A stretch of 64,000 bases of DNA, taken from positions 1,116,001 through 1,180,000 of the forward strand of contig NZ_RKHG01000001.1 in the NCBI RefSeq assembly GCF_003752415.1. Reading direction: 5' to 3'. The DNA is from Luteococcus japonicus. GTDB taxonomy: Bacteria > Actinomycetota > Actinomycetes > Propionibacteriales > Propionibacteriaceae. Of the stretch, positions 1-9,452 are shown piece by piece (positions within the stretch are counted from its first letter, which is position 1; the number at the start of each line of letters is the position of its first letter). The position numbers and the translations under genes were made by a program. The notes beneath the pieces are model-generated. The model did no database searches. It saw only the letters and a list, made by a program, of their open reading frames with translations, and was not told the origin of the DNA.

Positions 1-100
1 CTGCCGGAGTCACCCCGTACCGGGGATACCGCGAAAGACGACCGGACCAGGCAGCCCTGCGGGCAGCGGGACCGACCAACATTCAAGGGAAACAATTTTC

Positions 101-883
101 ATGAGCAACCTCACCAAGTCCCTGATGGCCGTCACGGCCTCTGCAGCCGTCGGTTTCGGCAGTTTCGCCGGCGCCACCGCCCCGGCCGAGGCGGCCGGTC
201 TGCGCTGCAGCACGACACGTTTGAGCACGCCCTGCTCGAAGCAGAACGCCCGTCAGATCACGACCTATGTCAAGTACGGCTCCAAGGGCAAGTCCGTGAA
301 GCACCTGCAGCGGGCGCTCAGCCAGGTTGGCTACCGTGTGAGCGACACCGGCTACTTCGGCCCTGCCACCCGCACCCAGCTGAAGAAGTACCAGGCCTCA
401 CGCAAGCTCTCGGCGGTTGGCTCCGTGAACAGCTCGACCTTGCACGCACTGCGCGTGGGTGCAGGCGCGAAGCGGGTCAGCGTGAAGAAGGCCAGCACGG
501 CTCGCTCCGCCGTCACCAGCAGCTACTCCAGCAGCTCCAGCAAGGGCACCCGCGCGGTCTCCTTCGCCTACTCGCAGATCGGCAAGCCCTACCGCTATGG
601 CGCCACCGGCCCCAGCTCCTATGACTGCTCCGGCCTGACCGGTGCCGCTTGGCGTTCCGCCGGCAAGAGCATTCCGCGCACGAGCCATGCACAGCTCGGC
701 GGCCTCAAGCGCGTCAGCAAGTCCAGCCTGAAGCCGGGCGACATCGTCGGCTTCTACGGCGGCGGCCACGTCGGCATCTACGTCGGCAATGGCTACATCA
801 TCCACGCGCCGCGCACCGGCCAGAACGTCAAGAAGGTTCCGATGAGCCAGATGCGCTTCTACAGTGCGGTGCGTCCCGCCTGA
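101..883 (+). CDS. Secreted NlpC/P60 peptidoglycan endopeptidase with peptidoglycan-binding domain
   Basis: Predicted cell-wall hydrolase that cleaves stem-peptide bonds of peptidoglycan outside the cell. The 260-residue product has a Sec signal peptide (residues 1-32, hydrophobic core then APAEAA before the likely cut), a PG_binding_1-type domain (about 55-118, with GSKGKSVKHLQ and the GYFGPAT turn), a Ser/Lys-rich linker (120-150) and a C-terminal NlpC/P60 domain (150-260). The catalytic triad is visible: Cys176 in YDCSGL, His223 in GHVGIYVG and His235 in IIHAPR. It is monocistronic, with its own terminator. The start follows AAGGGAAACAATTTTC. An upstream inverted repeat (CCCCG/CGGGG, 13-25) lies in the leader; its role is unknown. 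Confidence 0.93.
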   Translation: MSNLTKSLMAVTASAAVGFGSFAGATAPAEAAGLRCSTTRLSTPCSKQNARQITTYVKYGSKGKSVKHLQRALSQVGYRVSDTGYFGPATRTQLKKYQASRKLSAVGSVNSSTLHALRVGAGAKRVSVKKASTARSAVTSSYSSSSSKGTRAVSFAYSQIGKPYRYGATGPSSYDCSGLTGAAWRSAGKSIPRTSHAQLGGLKRVSKSSLKPGDIVGFYGGGHVGIYVGNGYIIHAPRTGQNVKKVPMSQMRFYSAVRPA

Positions 884-906
884 TCACAAGCTCGACGAGT
901 CGGCTG

Positions 907-946
907 AAGGCCCGGTCCCATCTCTCGGGGGGGGGGACCGGGCCTT
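907..946 (+). terminator. Rho-independent terminator of the NlpC/P60 gene
   Basis: A 13-bp perfect inverted repeat (AAGGCCCGGTCCC at 907-919, its complement at 934-946) starts 23 bases after the stop codon. The loop contains a run of ten G. There is no clear T-tract, as is usual in high-GC actinobacteria. Confidence 0.75.
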
Positions 947-985
947 CTCCCTGTTCAGGAGAGGCTTCACGGCACCAAGCAGAAC

Positions 986-1026
986 CGAACTGCTCCCCGC
1001 CGGCCAGGCCGACGGGGAGCAGTTCG
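986..1026 (-). terminator. Terminator of the rplK-rplA transcript
   Basis: A 13-bp perfect inverted repeat (CGAACTGCTCCCC at 986-998, complement at 1014-1026) lies just beyond the rplA stop. It faces the NlpC terminator, so the two convergent transcripts are separated by back-to-back hairpins. Confidence 0.75.
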
Positions 1027-1042
1027 TGTGGATCGCTGCGGA

Positions 1043-1747
1043 TCAGGCCTGCTCGGCAGGCTTCACCTTGGTGGGGTCGACCTGGACACCGGGGCCCATG
1101 GTTGACGACACGGTGATCTTCTGGATGTAACGGCCCTTCGACGCGTTCGGCTTGAGACGCAGGATCTCATCCAGGGCGGCGAAGTAGTTCTGGACGAGCT
1201 GCTGGGCATCGAAGGAAGCCTTGCCCACCAGCAGGTGCAGGTTGGCGTGGCGGTCGACGCGGAACTCGATCTTGCCACCCTTGATGTCGCTGACGGCCTT
1301 GGCAACGTCCATGGTGACCGTGCCGGTCTTCGGGTTCGGCATCAGGCCACGGGGGCCGAGCACGCGGCCGAGGCGGCCAACCTTGCCCATCAGGTCAGGG
1401 GTGGCGACGACGGCATCGAAGTCGAGGTAGCCGCCAGCCACCTTCTCGATGAGCTCGTCGGAGCCGACCTCGTCGGCACCCGCTGCACGAGCGGCCTCGG
1501 CATTCGCACCATTGGCGAAGACAAGGACCCTTGCCGTCTTGCCGGTGCCGTGCGGGAGGTTCACCGTGCCACGGACCATCTGGTCCGCCTTGCGGGGGTC
1601 GACACCGAGTCGCATGGCGACGTCGATCGTCTCGTCGAACTTGGCCGAGGCATTGCCCTTGACGATCTCCAACGCCTGCTCGGCGGAGTAGAGCTCGTTC
1701 TCGTCACGCTTCTCGGCTGCGGCCGTGTAGGCCTTGCTGCGCTTCAT
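1043..1747 (-). CDS. rplA: 50S ribosomal protein L1
   Basis: Large-subunit protein of the L1 stalk, which binds 23S rRNA and helps release deacylated tRNA. In many bacteria it also represses its own mRNA. The 234-residue length is normal for the family. Recognisable segments are the N-terminal [31 protein letters not shown], and the signature [12 protein letters not shown]. The start ATG is preceded by AAAGGAACC. It is the last gene of the tRNA-Trp/secE/nusG/rplK/rplA block and lies 119 bases after rplK; that spacer is rich in hairpins. Confidence 0.98.
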   Translation of the reverse strand: MKRSKAYTAAAEKRDENELYSAEQALEIVKGNASAKFDETIDVAMRLGVDPRKADQMVRGTVNLPHGTGKTARVLVFANGANAEAARAAGADEVGSDELIEKVAGGYLDFDAVVATPDLMGKVGRLGRVLGPRGLMPNPKTGTVTMDVAKAVSDIKGGKIEFRVDRHANLHLLVGKASFDAQQLVQNYFAALDEILRLKPNASKGRYIQKITVSSTMGPGVQVDPTKVKPAEQA

Positions 1748-1798
1748 ATGACTGGTTCCTTTGGTTCTCGAATGCAGTCAGCCTCGCGGGCTGATCCA

Positions 1799-1856
1799 CC
1801 AGGTCTGGTACGGGCCGCGCCGGCCCTGCCAGGGGTTCATGCGGGAGGCTCCCGCA
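1799..1856 (-). promoter_or_regulatory. Hairpin-rich rplK-rplA intergenic leader
   Basis: Three short perfect inverted repeats lie side by side: ACCAG/CTGGT (1799-1810), GGGCCG/CGGCCC (1812-1826) and TGCGGGA/TCCCGCA (1840-1856). They sit in the 119-base gap upstream of rplA. Such structure fits mRNA folding or L1 feedback control, but no L1-binding consensus was verified. Confidence 0.4.
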
Positions 1857-1866
1857 CGAAGGGACG

Positions 1867-2295
1867 TCACTCGACGGTGACGCCCATCGAACGGGCGGTG
1901 CCGGCGACGATCTTCATCGCAGCCTCGACATCGTTCGCGTTCAGGTCGGGGAGCTTGGTCGTGGCGATCTCGCGCACCTGGTCGGCGGTGAGCTTACCCA
2001 CCTTGTCCTTGTGCGGAGCCGCGGAGCCCTTGCTCAGGCCGGCAGCCTTCTTGATCAGCTCAGCGGCCGGAGGGGTCTTCGTGATGAAGGTGAACGTGCG
2101 GTCCTCGTAGATGGTGATCTCAACGGGGATGATGTTGCCGCGCTGGGATTCCGTCTTGGCGTTGTACGCCTTGCAGAACTCCATGATGTTGACGCCGTGC
2201 GGGCCGAGGGCGGTACCGACCGGCGGGGCGGGAGTGGCTGCACCCGCCTGCAGCGCCACCTTGACGAGCGCCGCTACCTTCTTCTTGGGAGGCAT
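1867..2295 (-). CDS. rplK: 50S ribosomal protein L11
   Basis: Protein of the GTPase-associated centre of the large subunit, which binds the 23S rRNA thiostrepton loop. The 142-residue length is standard. Conserved features are the N-terminal Lys-rich start, the proline-rich stretch [20 protein letters not shown] and the C-terminal rRNA-binding region ending in [11 protein letters not shown]. The start ATG follows AAAAGGACC. It stands between nusG and rplA, the usual order. Confidence 0.98.
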   Translation of the reverse strand: MPPKKKVAALVKVALQAGAATPAPPVGTALGPHGVNIMEFCKAYNAKTESQRGNIIPVEITIYEDRTFTFITKTPPAAELIKKAAGLSKGSAAPHKDKVGKLTADQVREIATTKLPDLNANDVEAAMKIVAGTARSMGVTVE

Positions 2296-2318
2296 GTGTT
2301 GGGTCCTTTTCTTGGCTT

Positions 2319-2339
2319 GGTCACACGGGATGTGTGACC
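2319..2339 (-). promoter_or_regulatory. Hairpin in the rplK leader
   Basis: An 8-bp perfect inverted repeat (GGTCACAC at 2319-2326, complement at 2332-2339, 5-base loop) lies about 24 bases upstream of the rplK start in the nusG-rplK spacer. It may be an mRNA structure for ribosomal-protein feedback or an attenuator. This is inference from position only. Confidence 0.35.
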
Positions 2340-2382
2340 CGGTTGTGCAGGGGTCCGCCTGGCGGCCGGGCCCCGACGTGAA

Positions 2383-3228
2383 CTAGATCTTGGCGATCTG
2401 CGGGAAAGTGAGGTCGACCGGGGTCTCACGACCCAGGATCTCGACCAGCGCCTTGAGCCGCTGGCTGTTCACGTTGATCTCGGTGATGGTGGCGTGGACG
2501 CCCGCGAAGGGACCATCGGTCACCTGGACGGAGTCGCCGACGGCGAAGTCCACGACCTCCACCTTCTTGCGCGTGCGCGGCGTGGGGGTGGTCTGCTCGG
2601 ACGCGACGCGGGCCATGACCGAAGGCGTCAGCATCCTCTCCACCTCGTCCAGGCTCAGCGGCACGGGATTCTGGGCCTGACCCACGAAGCCGGTGACCGA
2701 CGGGGTGTGGCGCACGGTGGACCAGGACTCATCGGTCAGGTCCATGCGCACCAGCACGTAGCCGGGCAGCACGGTGCGGGTCACGGTCTTGCGGGCACCA
2801 TTGCGGATCTCGACGGCCTGTTCGGTGGGCACGACGGTCTCGAAGATGAAGTCCTCCATGTTCAGCGTCTGGACGCGGGCGTCCAGATTCTGCTTCACAC
2901 GATTCTCCATGCCCGAGTAGGTGTGCACGACGTACCACTCGCCGAACTTGGTGCGCAGCTCCTGACGCAGCTCCTCGAGGGCAGCCTCCAGTGCGGCGTC
3001 GGCATCCTCATCGGGCTCCACGGAACCCTCCTCCGCAGAGGCCTCTTCCTCGTCGTCGCCGAAGTTCAGCTCGATCTTGTCCGCCTCATCGGCGATGTCG
3101 TCGCCGAAGTCCAGGTTGAGCTCCTGCTCCGGAGCCTCGGTGTCCTCGGCGTCGTCGAGCTGCCCGAGGTCGATCTCGATCTCCGGGGTCTCCTCGACGG
3201 GCTCGTCGAATTCAGGGTGATTGGTCAC
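2383..3228 (-). CDS. nusG: Transcription termination/antitermination factor NusG with acidic N-terminal extension
   Basis: Binds RNA polymerase through its NGN domain and couples transcription to Rho or the ribosome. The 281-residue product is about 100 residues longer than E. coli NusG. Residues 1-96 are almost entirely acidic with repeated short blocks such as LNLDFGDD and IELNFGDD. The NGN domain begins at [14 protein letters not shown] (about 97) and the C-terminal KOW domain is at [19 protein letters not shown]. The start is GTG at 3228, 7 bases after GGAG. It lies between secE and rplK. Acidic tails on NusG are known in actinobacteria; the function of this one is not evident. Confidence 0.97.
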   Translation of the reverse strand: MTNHPEFDEPVEETPEIEIDLGQLDDAEDTEAPEQELNLDFGDDIADEADKIELNFGDDEEEASAEEGSVEPDEDADAALEAALEELRQELRTKFGEWYVVHTYSGMENRVKQNLDARVQTLNMEDFIFETVVPTEQAVEIRNGARKTVTRTVLPGYVLVRMDLTDESWSTVRHTPSVTGFVGQAQNPVPLSLDEVERMLTPSVMARVASEQTTPTPRTRKKVEVVDFAVGDSVQVTDGPFAGVHATITEINVNSQRLKALVEILGRETPVDLTFPQIAKI

Positions 3229-3253
3229 GTGATTCTCCGATGGTTGGACTTTG

Positions 3254-3985
3254 TCACTTGCCGAGGAACTTCAGCAGGACCCAGCCGAAGGCGGGGTCCA
3301 GAAGACCGACATAGGCAACGATGAACAGGACGAACAGCAGGACCACCACGAAGTACTGACTCAGCTGGGAGCTGGTGGGCCAGATGACCTTGCGCAGCTC
3401 GGCGGCGGACTGGCCGACGAAGGCGGCGGGCGTCGTCCGCCTGTGCGCCACCTGACCGGAACTCGCGGAACGCTCGACGTTCTTCTCGCGACGCTTGGCC
3501 GGCGCGGAGACCCGCTCCTCGGACGACTGGTCGCGCTTGACCGGACGACGAACAGGGCGCGGCATGGACTGCCGAGGGGCCTCGACGGACTCGGATGCAA
3601 CCTGCGCCTCCGACTCCTCGGCGAGCCCCTGCTCCTCCTGCGTCTCCTCGACAGCCGAGCTGCGCTGGCGACGCACGGGGCGAGAGGAACGGGCACGAGC
3701 CGCGACAGCCTCCGCCTCGGCCAGCTGCTGCTGGTCGTCGATCACGACATCCTGAGGGTCGGCATGCCCGGGCGTCTGGTCCTCGACGGGCTCGGCCGCG
3801 AGTTCCTCGGCCTCATCGTCAAAGATGTCTGCGGGGATCTCGGCGGCCTCGGTGGAACCACCGTGCCGGGAGAGATTCTCACCCGAGGGGCCGTCGGCCT
3901 GGTCTTCAATGCCGTGGGATTCGAAGGTCTGGCCCGACTCATCCCCGGCGTCGTCAAATGACTTGCGCGTCTGGTCGTCGGCCAC
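3254..3985 (-). CDS. secE: Preprotein translocase subunit SecE with long charged N-terminal extension
   Basis: Essential SecYEG subunit that clamps the SecY channel. Only the last 60 or so of 243 residues form the SecE domain: the amphipathic helix [15 protein letters not shown] and one membrane segment ([20 protein letters not shown]). The first 180 residues are low-complexity, acidic at first and then Arg/Pro/Ser-rich. GTG at 3985, preceded by GAAGGAAGACC, is the best start. Reading further upstream runs toward the tRNA and has no ribosome site. tRNA-Trp lies upstream and nusG downstream, as in many actinobacteria. Confidence 0.93.
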   Translation of the reverse strand: MADDQTRKSFDDAGDESGQTFESHGIEDQADGPSGENLSRHGGSTEAAEIPADIFDDEAEELAAEPVEDQTPGHADPQDVVIDDQQQLAEAEAVAARARSSRPVRRQRSSAVEETQEEQGLAEESEAQVASESVEAPRQSMPRPVRRPVKRDQSSEERVSAPAKRREKNVERSASSGQVAHRRTTPAAFVGQSAAELRKVIWPTSSQLSQYFVVVLLFVLFIVAYVGLLDPAFGWVLLKFLGK

Positions 3986-4090
3986 GGTCTTCCTTCGTTC
4001 GCGCCTCTCGGCTTGTCTCGGTGACCCTCTCGGATCGACGTACTCGCCCTGATGGGGCCTGGACTGGTCAGCAGGTAGAAACCTGCTTCG

Positions 4091-4163
<73 letters not shown>

Positions 4164-4256
4164 TCGATGCCGGTCACCCGACATCCCCGGCGTCACCCGT
4201 AGGTGCCACCAAGATGAAAAGTGTAGGCGCTTTGCCCCACCGAGTCGAATCGAGAC

Positions 4257-5036
4257 TCAGCGGGAACGCTTGAGACGCCCGATCGCTGCACTCGACACCA
4301 GACGAAGAGCATACGGCACGTCATCAACCAGATAACGACGCGCGAGCCGTCGTGGTTCCTGGAAGAGGCGGTGCAGCCACTCGGCGCCGATGTCCTGCAG
4401 CACGGGGTGCGCCCGCGGAACCTCCCCGGCCGCCATGTCCAGCGCCCCGCCGCAACCCATGAACCAGGTCTTCGGCAGGTGCTCCAACAACTGCAGGGCC
4501 ACCCGCTCCTGCTTCGGGAAGCCCAGGGCGACGAAGACGAGGTCAGGCGCCGCAGCCTGCAGCCGGTCCAGGAGTCCGGTCATGTACTGCTCGTCGGACT
4601 CGAAGCCCTTGGGCGGGCAGTCGGTGCCGACGATCTGGAGCCCCGGGTTCTGGCGCACGAACTCGGCGCCCGCCCGCTCCGCCACACCGGGCCCTGCACC
4701 CAGCAGGAAGACCCGCCGCCCCTGCACGGCCGCCTCTTCGGAGAGGTGCCAGACCAGGTCCGCACCGGTGACCCGCTCGGGAAGCGGGGTGCCCTGCAGG
4801 TGCGAGGCCCAGACCAGAGGCATCCCGTCGGCGACCACCACGGTGGCCTTGTCCGCGAGGTCACCGCTCTCGGGCTGGCTGAGCTGGTACATGATGTCCA
4901 CATTGGCCGTGAGCAAGAGCCCACCGCGTCCCGCGTCCAGCTCTGTCATCACGTGGTCGACGGTCTGGCGCCAGGAGATCGGACTGATCCTGACGCCGTC
5001 GAGGACCACCGTGTGGCCCTGCCGCTGCTTGTCCAT
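4257..5036 (-). CDS. WecG/TagA/CpsF family glycosyltransferase
   Basis: Predicted GT26 enzyme adding a second sugar (ManNAc or a similar uronate/hexosamine) to an undecaprenyl-PP-GlcNAc carrier for a cell-surface glycopolymer. The 259-residue product shows the family pattern: TANVDIMYQ, VVADGMPLVWASHL, a nucleotide-sugar Rossmann segment VFLLGAGPGVAERA, GFPKQE, and the C-terminal GAEWLHRLFQEPRRLARRYL. ATG at 5036 follows GGGGGAG and is preferred over GTG at 5042. It is soluble or peripheral, with no membrane helix. It is a lone surface-polymer gene between murB and tRNA-Trp, so its acceptor cannot be inferred from context. Confidence 0.9.
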   Translation of the reverse strand: MDKQRQGHTVVLDGVRISPISWRQTVDHVMTELDAGRGGLLLTANVDIMYQLSQPESGDLADKATVVVADGMPLVWASHLQGTPLPERVTGADLVWHLSEEAAVQGRRVFLLGAGPGVAERAGAEFVRQNPGLQIVGTDCPPKGFESDEQYMTGLLDRLQAAAPDLVFVALGFPKQERVALQLLEHLPKTWFMGCGGALDMAAGEVPRAHPVLQDIGAEWLHRLFQEPRRLARRYLVDDVPYALRLVSSAAIGRLKRSR

Positions 5037-5239
5037 CTTCACTCCCCCGAGTCTGTTCCGACGGATTCGCGTCGGGGTGTCACCCTGCTCATGAAACCGC
5101 TTGGTCCACCAGCCTACGGGACGGGCGAGCTGGAAGAACCTCCTCAGGCGGCCACCCCACGGATCTGGATCAGGCCTTCTTCAGCCCCGCCCAGCAAGAA
5201 ATCCCAGTGGTTGAATGGCTTGTGGGAGGGTGGTTGGTC

Positions 5240-6373
5240 TCACTCGTCCAGGGAGCAACCCACCAGGACCGGCTCGGGCAGCAGGACCACGTGGAATCGC
5301 TGGGACACGCCGTCGCGAATGGTTCGGGCGAGCTCCACAACGTCCGCCGTACGGGCCTCGCCCCGGTTCGTGAGCGCCAGCGTGTGCTTGGTGGACAGGC
5401 TGGCTCGCGGACTCACCTGAAAGCCCTTCGGGAAGCCCGCGTGATCGATCAACCACGCCGCCGATGACTTGATCCGGCCGTCTGGCTGTGGGAAGCGCGG
5501 CGCCTCGGGAGGCAGGGCGGAAGCCTGTTCCGCATCGAGCAGCGGGTTGGTGAAGAAGCTGCCGGCACTCCACGTGTCATGGTCAGCCGGATCACTGACC
5601 ATGCCCTTGCCGCGACGAAGACCGAGCACTGCCTCGCGGACCGCACGGATGGGGGCCCGCTGCCCCACCTCGAGGCCCAACCGGGTGGCCAGCTCCTGGT
5701 AGCGGATCGGGGCGGACAGGCTGCCCAGCTCCAGTTGGAAGATCACCTCGAGGACGACATAGCGGCCCGTCGGGCCTCCCTCGGGCATTCGGGTCTGCTT
5801 GAAGACCGAATCCCGGTAGGCAAAGCCGCACTCCCCATTGGTGAAGGTGCGGTACTCCCCCGTGACGCGGTCCAGGGTGCGCACCCGGTACACGGTCTGC
5901 GAGACGTCGCTGCCATAGGCGCCGACATTCTGCACCGGAGTCGAGCCCACGAGCCCGGGGATCCCGGACAGCGTCTCGATGCCGAACCACTCCTGCTCGA
6001 CGGCGTGTTGCACGAAGTCATCCCACACCTCGCCTGCCGCCACGGTGACCACCGCCCCGCCGCACCCGGAGACGTCGGCGCTGATGCCCCTGGTGGCGAC
6101 CTTGACCACGGTGCCGTCGAAACCCGCGTCGCCGATCAGGAGATTGGAACCTCCGGACAGCACCAGGAGCGGCTCGCCGGCCCGGTCCGCTGCCCTGACC
6201 GCCTCGATGAGTTCCGCCTCGGTGGTGGCGACCACCAGCTTGCGTGCCGGACCGCCCAGCCGGAAGGTCGTGTGTTCCCGCAGCAGTGGTGAGGAAGTCC
6301 CTGCCTCCTGACCGGAGTCCAGCTCCACGTGCTCCGTGCTGCAGCTCTCCTGCGTCTCGAACGGTTCGATCAC
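5240..6373 (-). CDS. murB: UDP-N-acetylenolpyruvoylglucosamine reductase
   Basis: FAD enzyme that reduces UDP-GlcNAc-enolpyruvate to UDP-MurNAc with NADPH, in cytoplasmic peptidoglycan precursor synthesis. The 377-residue product has the FAD-binding segment VLSGGSNLLIGDAGFDG, the GSTPVQNVGAYG loop, the catalytic serine region SAGSFFTNP and the C-terminal IKSSAAWLIDHAGFPKG. The GTG start at 6373 overlaps the hadB-like stop (GTGA) and follows GGAGG at good spacing, so translation is coupled to the dehydratase genes. The first 30 residues are variable and not part of the catalytic fold. Confidence 0.97.
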   Translation of the reverse strand: MIEPFETQESCSTEHVELDSGQEAGTSSPLLREHTTFRLGGPARKLVVATTEAELIEAVRAADRAGEPLLVLSGGSNLLIGDAGFDGTVVKVATRGISADVSGCGGAVVTVAAGEVWDDFVQHAVEQEWFGIETLSGIPGLVGSTPVQNVGAYGSDVSQTVYRVRTLDRVTGEYRTFTNGECGFAYRDSVFKQTRMPEGGPTGRYVVLEVIFQLELGSLSAPIRYQELATRLGLEVGQRAPIRAVREAVLGLRRGKGMVSDPADHDTWSAGSFFTNPLLDAEQASALPPEAPRFPQPDGRIKSSAAWLIDHAGFPKGFQVSPRASLSTKHTLALTNRGEARTADVVELARTIRDGVSQRFHVVLLPEPVLVGCSLDE

Positions 6374-6786
6374 AGCCTGACCTCCACCTTCACGGCTCCC
6401 AAGACCTTGTCGTCGCCACAGATGGCCTCCAGGTTCACAAGTGCCGTGCCCTCGGCAACCTGCGCGACGGATCCACCGAAGCGCACCAGCAGGCCCTCGT
6501 CGTCATCGGGGACCTGGATGGGGCGAGTGAAGCGCACGAAGTAGGACTGCACGCGGGAGGGGTCCTCGCACCAGTCCGTCACGACGCGCAGCGCAGTGCC
6601 CATCGTCCACATGCCGTGCGCAACGACGCCGGGCAGTCCGATGGCCCGGGCGTGCCGGTCACTGAAGTGGATCGGGTTCAGGTCCGTCGAGGCGCCGGAA
6701 TAGCGCACGATGCGCTCGCGGGTGATGTGCACCTCGAGGGAGGGGAGCTGGTCCCCGACAGCAACGGTGGACGGGTCGAAGCTCAT
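6370..6786 (-). CDS. MaoC-type (R)-hydroxyacyl dehydratase subunit, HadB-like
   Basis: Hot-dog fold dehydratase subunit expected to pair with the upstream gene product to dehydrate 3-hydroxyacyl-CoA or -ACP. The 138-residue product contains the MaoC/hydratase-2 motif as YSGASTDLNPIHFSDRHARA followed by GLPGVVAHGMW, including the catalytic Asp/His pair. ATG at 6786 overlaps the previous stop (ATGA). In mycobacteria hadA-hadB sits at the same locus and serves mycolic-acid synthesis. This organism is unlikely to make mycolates, so the substrate is open. Confidence 0.9.
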   Translation of the reverse strand: MSFDPSTVAVGDQLPSLEVHITRERIVRYSGASTDLNPIHFSDRHARAIGLPGVVAHGMWTMGTALRVVTDWCEDPSRVQSYFVRFTRPIQVPDDDEGLLVRFGGSVAQVAEGTALVNLEAICGDDKVLGAVKVEVRL

Positions 6787-7232
6787 GCCTGCTCCTCCTG
6801 CTGCGGACGGGTGTGGATCAACTGGCTGCTCGCGGTGCACAGCGGCTCACCCTGGACGGTGCTCAGCGCCACACTGATCGAGACCATGTCCGTGTTGCCG
6901 CGGTTGCGGACCTTGTCGATGGTCAGCTGCGCGACGACATCGTCGCCCTCCCGCAGCGGACGGACCCAGTCGAAGCGCTGGTCCGCATGCATCGTGCGCA
7001 TCAGGGCCAGGCCGAGTTCCTCGTCGCCGAAGAGGGCATCCCAGGCCTGGGCGCCGATGACGATGGCGAAGGTGGGCGGCGCCATGGGGTTCTCACCGGC
7101 ATAGGCGGGATTGGTGTCGCCCCCCTCGCTGCCACCGAGCGCGGCCGCGAACTCGGCGATCTTGGCGCGACTGATGCGGTAGGGGGCAGTGGGCGGATAG
7201 CTGCGTCCGACGTGTTCCGGAGTGATCGGCAT
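6783..7232 (-). CDS. FAS1-like dehydratase domain protein, HadA-like
   Basis: Partner subunit of the hot-dog dehydratase, usually contributing substrate binding while the B subunit holds the catalytic pair. The 149-residue product begins MPITPEHVGRSYPPTAPYRI, typical of the UPF0336/HadA family, and contains MAPPTFAIVIGAQAW and MHADQRFDWVRPLREGD. It is first gene of a hadA-hadB-murB unit with 4-base overlaps. In related genomes rpmG lies directly upstream. Here a 10-kb block intervenes. Confidence 0.9.
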   Translation of the reverse strand: MPITPEHVGRSYPPTAPYRISRAKIAEFAAALGGSEGGDTNPAYAGENPMAPPTFAIVIGAQAWDALFGDEELGLALMRTMHADQRFDWVRPLREGDDVVAQLTIDKVRNRGNTDMVSISVALSTVQGEPLCTASSQLIHTRPQQEEQA

Positions 7233-7401
7233 GAGGGCAAGGCTACCGGTGCCTCCTCGCCGCGTCGTTCACCGTGCGAGCCCCTGTGCGTCGCCCGGGG
7301 TTCACCGGCCAGTGGTTGGCTGGCCGCCGGTTCCATGTGCCCGCCCCCATGCCGGGTACACCCCCACTGGGGCCGACCAGACCACACGCCCAGGAGTTCC
7401 T

Positions 7402-9329
7402 GTGTACCCCCACTCTTGCACCGCGGCCTCGGCATCGCCGCTGTGACCGCCCTGACCTGCGGCATGGTGGCCGCCCCCACGGGGAGCCTGATGGTCTTCG
7501 ACCTGACGAGCAGCAAGCTCCTTCGCGAGATCGACCTGGGCGGCCAGCCCGACTCCATCGACATCAGCCCCGACGGGGAATGGGCCGCCATCGCCGTCGA
7601 GAACCAGCGCGACGAGGAGTTCACCCCCGAGGGGCTCGACGAGGGTGCCCTCCCGCAGCTCCCCGCCCGCTTCCTGGCCTCGATCGACCTGCGTGGTGAG
7701 GTGGCCGACCGGCAGGTCAAGCGCACCGAGCTGACCGGGCTGCAGGGCATGATGGCCGCTGACGATCCCGAGCCCGAGTACGTCAAGTTCAGCCCCGACG
7801 GCAGCCGGGTGCCCCCACCCTGCAGGAGAACAACCACGTCGCCATCATCGACCCGCGCGGCCAGAAGGTGCTCAACCACTTCAGCGCTGGCACCGTCACC
7901 GTCGACGGCGTGGACACCAAGAAGGACGGCGTGATCGACCCGACGGGCAGCATCACTGCACCGCGCGAACCCGACAGCATCGGCTGGGTGGATGGCCGCC
8001 ACGTCGCGACTTCCAATGAGGGCGCCTGGTTGGGCGGCACTCGCGGCTGGACCATCTTCGACCCCCACGATGGCAAGGTCACCTGGGATGCCGGCAACAG
8101 CCTGGAACAGCAGGTGATCGCCAACGGCCACTGGCCCGAAGGGCGCGCCGCGAAGAAGGGTGTGGAGCCGGAAGGCCTCGCCGTGGCCACCTTCAACGGC
8201 CGGCGCTACGCCTTCGTCGGGTCCGAACGCGCCAATGTCGTCGCCGTCTACGACGTGACCCGGCCCAGCAAGCCCCGCTACCTGCAGATGCTGCGCTCCA
8301 CCAATGGCCCCGAGGGCCTGTTGCCGGTGCCCTCGCGCAACCTCCTGGTGGTCTCCAGCGAGGTGGACAAGGCCGAGAAGAACATTCGCGCCACCTTGCA
8401 GACCTACCAGTTCAGCCGCAAGGCCAAGACGGCCTACCCGCAGTTCACCGCCACCGATGGCATCGCCTGGGGTGCACTGGGCGCGCTGACCGCAGACCCG
8501 AAGAAGCCAGGCAGGCTGTGGAGTGCCACGGACGCCGCCTACAAGGACACCAGCATCCTGGGGATCGACGCCAAGGGCTCGCAGGGCAAGGGCAAGAAGG
8601 CCAAGCCTGCGCGGATCACCCGCGAACTGCCGGTCACCAAGGACGGCAAGCAGGCCTGCTACGACGTCGAGGGCATCTGGCTCAAGCGCGACCGCTCGGG
8701 CTTCTGGCTGGGCATCGAGGGTGCCAAGGCCCCCCGAGAAGATGCTCGTCGAGACCGATGCGAAGGGGGCCGTGCTGCGCGAGGTCAAGCTGCCCGAGGG
8801 CTATGCCGCCAAGCTCGGCAAGCAGGGCATCGAGGGCGTCACGGGGACCCGCGACGGCAAGGTGCTCTACGTCGCCATGCAGCGCGAGGCCAAGGGCGAG
8901 GATGTCACCCGGATTGGCTGTTACGACGTGACGACCGGCCAGTGGAGCTTCTACGGCTACCAGCCGCAGGCCACCGACGTGAGGGGCGACTGGACTGGCC
9001 TGAGCGAGATCCACCTCGTCGACGAGAAGACCCTGGCGGTCATCGAGAGCGACAAGCCCAACGGCCCCGACGCCCGCATCAAGCGGATCTACACGGTGAA
9101 GATCGACGGCGAGGGAGTCGCCGAGGGGCAGGAGCTGCCGCTGCTCACCAAGAAGCTTGCCGTCGACGTCCTCCCCCACCTGCAGGCAACCAAGGGCTGG
9201 ACGCAGGAGAAGCTGGAGGGCATGACCGTCGACGCCCGGGGTGACCTGCACGTCATCACCGACAATGACGGCGTGGACGACAACAACGGAGAGACCGTGT
9301 TCCTCAACCTGGGCCATGTCCTGGGCTGA
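7402..9329 (+). pseudogene. Decayed secreted phytase-like/esterase-like protein gene
   Basis: The conceptual product resembles the phytase-like esterase family (six-bladed propeller, secreted). It begins at GTG 7402 after CAGGAG, has a signal-peptide-like stretch (HRGLGIAAVTALTCGMVAAP) and then joins directly to TGSLMVFDLTSSKLL, so the first blade (about 100 residues in relatives, from memory) seems deleted. Three indels in C-runs break the frame: one base lost at 7407-7411, one lost at 7812-7816, one gained near 8730-8735. The last two compensate, so the final part (KMLVETDAKG to the stop at 9329) returns to the first frame. Family signatures such as GGQPDSI, NVVAVYDV and GLSEIHLVDE remain clear. 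Confidence 0.8.
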
Positions 9330-9356
9330 GTGCCCCCGGTTCTTCCATCAGACACA

Positions 9357-9395
9357 GAGAGGGGTTCCCGGCCCATTGGGCCGGGAACCCCTCTC
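9357..9395. terminator. Strong bidirectional terminator
   Basis: An 18-bp perfect inverted repeat with a 3-base loop (arms 9357-9374 and 9378-9395, GAGAGGGGTTCCCGGCCC and complement) lies between two convergent transcripts: the phytase-like pseudogene and the osmoprotectant transporter operon. Confidence 0.85.
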
Positions 9396-9452
9396 CCACG
9401 ATGTTGGACGAATCCCGCGGTGTTGATCACAGTGCAGCCGGGGCTGCACGGA

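Noticed and set aside
1-100. Possible cyclic-di-AMP (ydaO-type) riboswitch upstream of the NlpC/P60 gene
   Set aside because: Such elements precede some actinobacterial cell-wall hydrolase genes, but the visible 100 bases lack the conserved core I could recognise and the region is cut by the window edge.
3781-3800. Another copy of the short palindromic repeat inside secE (CTCGACGGGCTCGG)
   Set aside because: It differs in the core (GACGGGC, not GACAGGC), has no palindromic arms and reads as part of an acidic EPVE stretch natural for that tail.
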